Below, in pieces: positions 60,094-64,000 of a stretch of DNA of 64,000 nucleotides (within the stretch, counting starts at the first letter, position 1; each line of letters begins with the position of its first letter). Both the position numbers and the translations under genes were made by a program. This DNA comes from Leptofilum sp965223285 (lineage in GTDB: Bacteria > Chloroflexota > Anaerolineae > Promineifilales > Promineifilaceae). The DNA lies in contig NZ_OZ244997.1 in the NCBI RefSeq assembly GCF_965223285.1, forward strand, positions 4,836,001 through 4,900,000, read 5' to 3'. Under the pieces are notes generated by a model. It did not search any database. It was not told where the DNA came from and saw only the letters and a program-made list of their open reading frames with translations.

Positions 60094-62565
60094 TTATTCA
60101 GATGGGGTGAGGATGAGGTGGTTTACGGCCGTTTCCATCACCATTTCCTCGCTCCAAATCATGGGCAGATAGTCTCCGTTCAGCCACAGCTGAATCTGGT
60201 CATCATAGTTGGGATGGTAAGGGTGGCCGGATTGGCCTGTGGGAATGACCCATTCGCTGGCGTCAAAATCGCTCATGTCTACCAGCATTCGCATGGAGAC
60301 GTGACCCAGCACTTCGGCTGGGTCGCTCCAGCTCCAGCTATTGGCATTTACAATACTGCTGCCCCCGTCGGCCGGGAAGGGCCCGCGATTTACCAGCGAC
60401 TCCACCGCGCCGATGCCGCTTTCACCCAGCGGATTACTCACAAAGGTGGCCGTGTGGATACTGCCCCAGGTCCAGTCATTCATGTCGTCGCCCACGTTTT
60501 CCTCAAACCAGGCAACCGTATCTTCCAGTGCCGCCAGCAAAATGTCGGCTTGCGACTCTTCGCTATTGGTAGTTGTGTCATCCCACCAAACTGCTTCAGG
60601 AGTATCGGCCAACTGGTGGAATAGCACCCGTCCACCAAACGAACCAACATTGTCATCGCCGACATCATCCGCAAGAGTAGCCTGAGCCAAATTCATGTAG
60701 AAAATCTCAAATAGGGCGGCGGGGACGCTGTCGCGCCGAAGCTGCCGATCCCAGCCGCGCAGCCGCTCCAGGGCTGCCTGCACCGTCTCGTCGTCGCTAG
60801 AAAGACCCTCCAATAGCGGAATGTAGCTATCGGCCATGAGTGAGCGGCTGTCAAATTGAATACGCGCCAAATCTTCTTGGGATAGCTCACCATCGCCAGC
60901 CAGCTCTGCTTCGATCATGTCCACGATGCGCTGACCGCGATCTCCGTCGGCCCAGTAGAGATTAAGAAAGTACGGATAATCTTCATCTACCACCGAGTGG
61001 TTGGCGGTGACGATGTAGCCCCACTCTGGGTTTAGCACGGCGGGCAGCTCTTCGTAAGGCACCCAGCCGACCCACTCATATTCACCCGTCCAGCCAGGGA
61101 CTGGCACTAGGCCATCTCCGTTGGCACGGATGGGGATGAGGCCGGGCATTTGGTAGGCGATGTTCCCTTCGGTGTCGGCGTAGACAAAATTTTGGGAGGG
61201 GGCATCCCAGAAGCGCAACGCTTCGCGGAAATCTTCGTAGTTTACGGCCGTATTCAACCCAATAATCGCCTCCAACGTCCGCATCGGCTCGTGGGCCGTC
61301 CAGCGCATGGCCAGCACGTCACTGGTATCGTCCCGCAAATCGGAAATGATGGGGCCGTGTCGGGTAATCTTCACCTCGACGATAACATCTTCGCCGCCGT
61401 TGACTTTAATCACCTCTTCGATGATTTCCATGTCTTCCCATTCGCCCATAAATTCAGCCTGGTTGGGGTTGTTGGGGTTGATCTTTTCGATGTAGAGGTC
61501 CTGCACGTCTGGCCCAACGTTAGTAACGCCCCAGGCGATGTTGTCGTTGTGGCCGATGACCACGCCAGGGACACCAGCAAAGCTAAAGCCCTGTACGTTC
61601 AAGCCAGGGGCGTGCAGCCCTACCTGGTACCAAATTGAGGGCATCTGGATGCCCAAATGCGGATCATTGGCCAGCAGCGGCATCCCCGTGTCGGTGTGTT
61701 CGCCGCTGATGACCCAGTTGTTGCTGCCCACGTAATCCCCACTGCCCAAATACCCATTTGCCGGATAGCTGCCGACGATGTCTGTATTGACGTTGCTCCA
61801 ATTGACTTGCTGCAATTGCTGGATCAGCGTTTCCGTTTCTTCATTGGTGAATTCAATCTCCATAGCATCTGTTGGCACCATCACTGGGCGATTGTCGTAA
61901 GGGTAGAAAGGTAGCAAATTGGCCGTCGTGCCTTCGCCTAGCTCGTTAATGAGATTGGCGCGACGAATCTCTTGGCTCCAGTTGCCGCCCAAATCGTCGG
62001 CCATCACCACCGCCCAGGCGATGGTGTGCAGCGGTTCCCACGGTTCAACTTCCCATTTTTCATTGACCAATCCCAGAACGGTGTAGTTGAGGGAAATATT
62101 GTCGCCCTGCTCGGCAATGTAAGCGTTGACGCCTTCGCTGTACGCTTCTAGGATGGCCATCATTTCGGGCGATTCGCTTTCGTAGTAGGCTAGGGATTCC
62201 TCGGCGATGCGGTGCCAGCCCATGGTACGGATGAAGGTGTCGCTGCCAACGGCCGCTGCCCCGGCAATCTCCGAAATGCGCCCCTGGCTCACGTAGCGCC
62301 AGAACTCCATCTGCCAAAAGCGATCTTGGGCATGAACATACCCTTGCGCCAAGAAGAGGTCATGTTTGTTTTCGGCATAAATGTGGGGGATGCCGTTTTC
62401 ATCCCGGTAGACGTTGACATCATCTTCCAGGCCGGGGATGGTGAGGGTGGTGTCGGTGTCGGGGAACGGCCGTCTCACGTTCACAACGCCAACAATTGTT
62501 AAAACCACAATCAGCAGGGCAATAATGCCAACTAAAATCAAACCAATGCGGGCTGCCAGTTTCAT
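60094..62565 (-). CDS. Penicillin acylase family Ntn hydrolase (copy 2)
   Basis: It has 823 residues with an N-terminal hydrophobic helix (IGLILVGIIALLIVVLTIVGVV). The nucleophile Ser is in SGDYVGSNNWVISGEHTDTG (about residue 281), a better match to the family (GSNNW) than copy 1. NDPHLGIQMPSIWYQVGLHAPG and the C-terminal GQSGHPYHPNYDDQIQLW are canonical. The two genes are tandem and diverged, probably an old duplication. Palindromes encode ETAVNH at the C-terminus, NTAVNY and RRPFPD. Confidence 0.93.
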   Translation of the reverse strand: MKLAARIGLILVGIIALLIVVLTIVGVVNVRRPFPDTDTTLTIPGLEDDVNVYRDENGIPHIYAENKHDLFLAQGYVHAQDRFWQMEFWRYVSQGRISEIAGAAAVGSDTFIRTMGWHRIAEESLAYYESESPEMMAILEAYSEGVNAYIAEQGDNISLNYTVLGLVNEKWEVEPWEPLHTIAWAVVMADDLGGNWSQEIRRANLINELGEGTTANLLPFYPYDNRPVMVPTDAMEIEFTNEETETLIQQLQQVNWSNVNTDIVGSYPANGYLGSGDYVGSNNWVISGEHTDTGMPLLANDPHLGIQMPSIWYQVGLHAPGLNVQGFSFAGVPGVVIGHNDNIAWGVTNVGPDVQDLYIEKINPNNPNQAEFMGEWEDMEIIEEVIKVNGGEDVIVEVKITRHGPIISDLRDDTSDVLAMRWTAHEPMRTLEAIIGLNTAVNYEDFREALRFWDAPSQNFVYADTEGNIAYQMPGLIPIRANGDGLVPVPGWTGEYEWVGWVPYEELPAVLNPEWGYIVTANHSVVDEDYPYFLNLYWADGDRGQRIVDMIEAELAGDGELSQEDLARIQFDSRSLMADSYIPLLEGLSSDDETVQAALERLRGWDRQLRRDSVPAALFEIFYMNLAQATLADDVGDDNVGSFGGRVLFHQLADTPEAVWWDDTTTNSEESQADILLAALEDTVAWFEENVGDDMNDWTWGSIHTATFVSNPLGESGIGAVESLVNRGPFPADGGSSIVNANSWSWSDPAEVLGHVSMRMLVDMSDFDASEWVIPTGQSGHPYHPNYDDQIQLWLNGDYLPMIWSEEMVMETAVNHLILTPSE

Positions 62566-62793
62566 CTTTTCCTCCAGTGGGGTATGGGCTGCGCCAGGAA
62601 CGGCCTGCGGCGTTTACGGATGTGGCACAGCAGATTGAGCCAATCTAATGATACTCACTTTGTGAACGATGGGTAGTGATGAAGCAAAAATTGAGTGAAA
62701 ATGGCCGTTCTCACCACCACATTCACGTCCCAAGCACGGAACCCGCTGGTTGGCTTTGCTACCATCAACAGAAATCCACCAAGGAGTATTGTT

Positions 62794-63933
62794 GTGTATA
62801 GAAGTACGGCCGTTTTCCTGTCCATTTTGTCTGTTTTAATGGTGCTAACCGCCACTGTTGCCCTGCTGCTAAGACCCCGTCCCGTTGTGCTGGCTTCCAC
62901 GCCTGCCCAGCCACTTACCTTGACCGTGGGTGATGAAGAAGTTTGTGCTGGCACGAACCTGATCGCCAATCCCTCCTTTGAAGGTGACTACCCCGTCTAC
63001 ATCATGCCCGCACCCGGTCACCCCGACTGCCAAACCTGGTCGCCCGACCAGCCCAACCAGGTGTGCGAGCGAGTTAAGTTAGCCGACGATTGGCATCCGT
63101 ACTGGCTAGACACACCCCGCGATGAGGTGTGGATGAACATTCAGCCGGAGTATGTGCCCTCGCTGCCCCACGAAATACCGCCCCGTGTTCGCAGCGGTGA
63201 GAAGTCGCAGCACTATTTTTCCTTTTGGAGTACGCATGAAGGGGGCTTGATGCAACAGGTAAGTGCGGTGGAAAACGGCCGTTACTGTTTCAGTAGCTGG
63301 GGGCAGGCATGGTCATCGCGAGAGACGCTGCCCGGTTGGGTGAGCGATCCCAACGATCATGGCGAACTGTTCCAGCGGGTGGGGATTGATCCCACGGGCG
63401 GCACCGATTGGCAAAGTCCCAACGTGGTTTGGGGCGAGATGCGAATGCAGTACGATGAATTTGGCCTGTTCAGCGTTGAGGCGGTAGCCGAGGCAGAGAC
63501 GATCACCGTTTTTCTCTGGTCGCGGCCCAATATTCCCGTAAAGCACAATGATGTCTATTGGGATGATGCTCGCTTGACGCTGCTGGAGTCGGCACAGGTG
63601 GTGCCAGGTGGATTTACGACGCTGCTGGATGTGGATGTGCCAACGGCCGTTACCCACACCATCGGCATCAGCATCACTGAAACGTTAACCTGGGCGGCCT
63701 CGCTAGACAGTGCCGGAACGCTCCCAGCCAGTCTTAGTCAGACAAGTGGCAGCAGCAGCAGCGATGTTGATCTGAGGTTCGACAGCACGGGGTGGCCCGC
63801 TGGCAGTTACACCACCACTATTACCATTGATGTAACTCCCACCGTACCCGGCGCACCGTTTACCATCCCCGTGACGGTGCATGTCGTTCCCGAACTTTAT
63901 GAGACCTTTGTGCCACTGGCGGTACGGCCGTAA
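62794..63933 (+). CDS. Secreted protein with CBM-like N-terminal domain and YLPLV-type end
   Basis: It has 379 residues from GTG 62794, chosen because AAGGAG lies 7 bases upstream and a signal peptide follows at once (YRSTAVFLSILSVLMVLTATVALLL). The frame is open 99 bases upstream without a ribosome site. The exported part starts with CAGTNLIANPSFEGDY, a pattern of carbohydrate-binding modules, and ends in an immunoglobulin-like beta-sandwich and the residues ETFVPLAVRP. The stop codon lies within a TACGGCCGTA palindrome. The function is unknown; it is probably a surface protein. Confidence 0.8.
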   Translation: MYRSTAVFLSILSVLMVLTATVALLLRPRPVVLASTPAQPLTLTVGDEEVCAGTNLIANPSFEGDYPVYIMPAPGHPDCQTWSPDQPNQVCERVKLADDWHPYWLDTPRDEVWMNIQPEYVPSLPHEIPPRVRSGEKSQHYFSFWSTHEGGLMQQVSAVENGRYCFSSWGQAWSSRETLPGWVSDPNDHGELFQRVGIDPTGGTDWQSPNVVWGEMRMQYDEFGLFSVEAVAEAETITVFLWSRPNIPVKHNDVYWDDARLTLLESAQVVPGGFTTLLDVDVPTAVTHTIGISITETLTWAASLDSAGTLPASLSQTSGSSSSDVDLRFDSTGWPAGSYTTTITIDVTPTVPGAPFTIPVTVHVVPELYETFVPLAVRP

Positions 63934-64000
63934 CAAAAACGAATTAGGAAACACGAGTTTCAGCCCCCATAAATTTGAAGGTTACTGGAATTCGCTGTTG
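63934..64000. other. Right edge, no feature seen
   Basis: The last 67 bases after the final stop hold no complete feature. Confidence 0.5.

Noticed and set aside
60049..60624. 191-codon + strand frame opposite penicillin acylase copy 2
   Set aside because: Antisense to a clear enzyme gene; no ribosome site.
1..64000. CRISPR array, tRNA, rRNA, integrase or insertion sequence
   Set aside because: I saw no regularly spaced repeats with unique spacers, no cloverleaf-like sequence with CCA or T-loop, and no transposase or integrase motif.

Overview
The window looks like a chromosomal segment of a filamentous or environmental Chloroflexota bacterium, probably class Anaerolineae. This is an inference. 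It rests on the style of the ribosomal proteins, the mix of aerobic respiration genes (heme A synthase, NuoN), secreted proteins carrying a short YLPLV-type motif and tandem penicillin acylases. No rRNA or tRNA gene is visible to identify it firmly. GC content is moderate (about 50%), and TTG and GTG starts are common (rplC, rpsC, rplE, rpsD, rpoA, truA and others).

Region 1 (1-19.4 kb) is one long + strand translation superoperon: 3' end of fusA, tuf, then S10-L3-L4-L23-L2-S19-L22-S3-L16-L29-S17, L14-L24-L5-S14-S8-L6-L18-S5-L30-L15-secY-adk, L36-S13-S11, S4-rpoA-L17, truA-L13-S9. It has the usual str/S10/spc/alpha order. The map and infA genes that often sit between adk and rpmJ are absent. 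L29 carries a long C-terminal extension. Hairpins mark the tuf/rpsJ, adk/rpmJ, rpsK/rpsD and post-rpsI boundaries.

Region 2 (19.4-35 kb) holds mixed housekeeping genes: a MazG/tetrapyrrole-methylase fusion, two small membrane proteins, an ABC exporter, arginase, TrmB with an extra C-terminal domain, a hydrolase/acyl-CoA synthetase fusion, a hybrid histidine kinase, an M3 oligopeptidase, a family-4-like uracil-DNA glycosylase and a degenerate kinase-like protein.

Region 3 (35-42.5 kb) is a surface polysaccharide and secreted protein cluster: a Wzt-like ABC ATPase, a secreted beta-propeller, two secreted glycosidase-like proteins and a polytopic glycosyltransferase. Region 4 (42.5-64 kb) holds an amidohydrolase, an isolated nuoN, a DUF72 protein, heme A synthase, a split flotillin-like gene, a coiled-coil protein that looks foreign, FtsK, an S1-domain protein, biotin ligase, an acidic membrane protein, an SPFH protein, two tandem penicillin acylases and a secreted protein.

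The most unusual signal is genome-scale. The palindrome ACGGCCGT (longest consensus about GGRAACGGCCGTTYCC) recurs roughly 80 times by eye, mostly inside genes, where about one copy is expected by chance. It encodes recurring short peptides (ETAVP, NGR, RP) at linkers and domain junctions. On top of it lie several other dispersed inverted repeats, two of which sit inside coding sequences.
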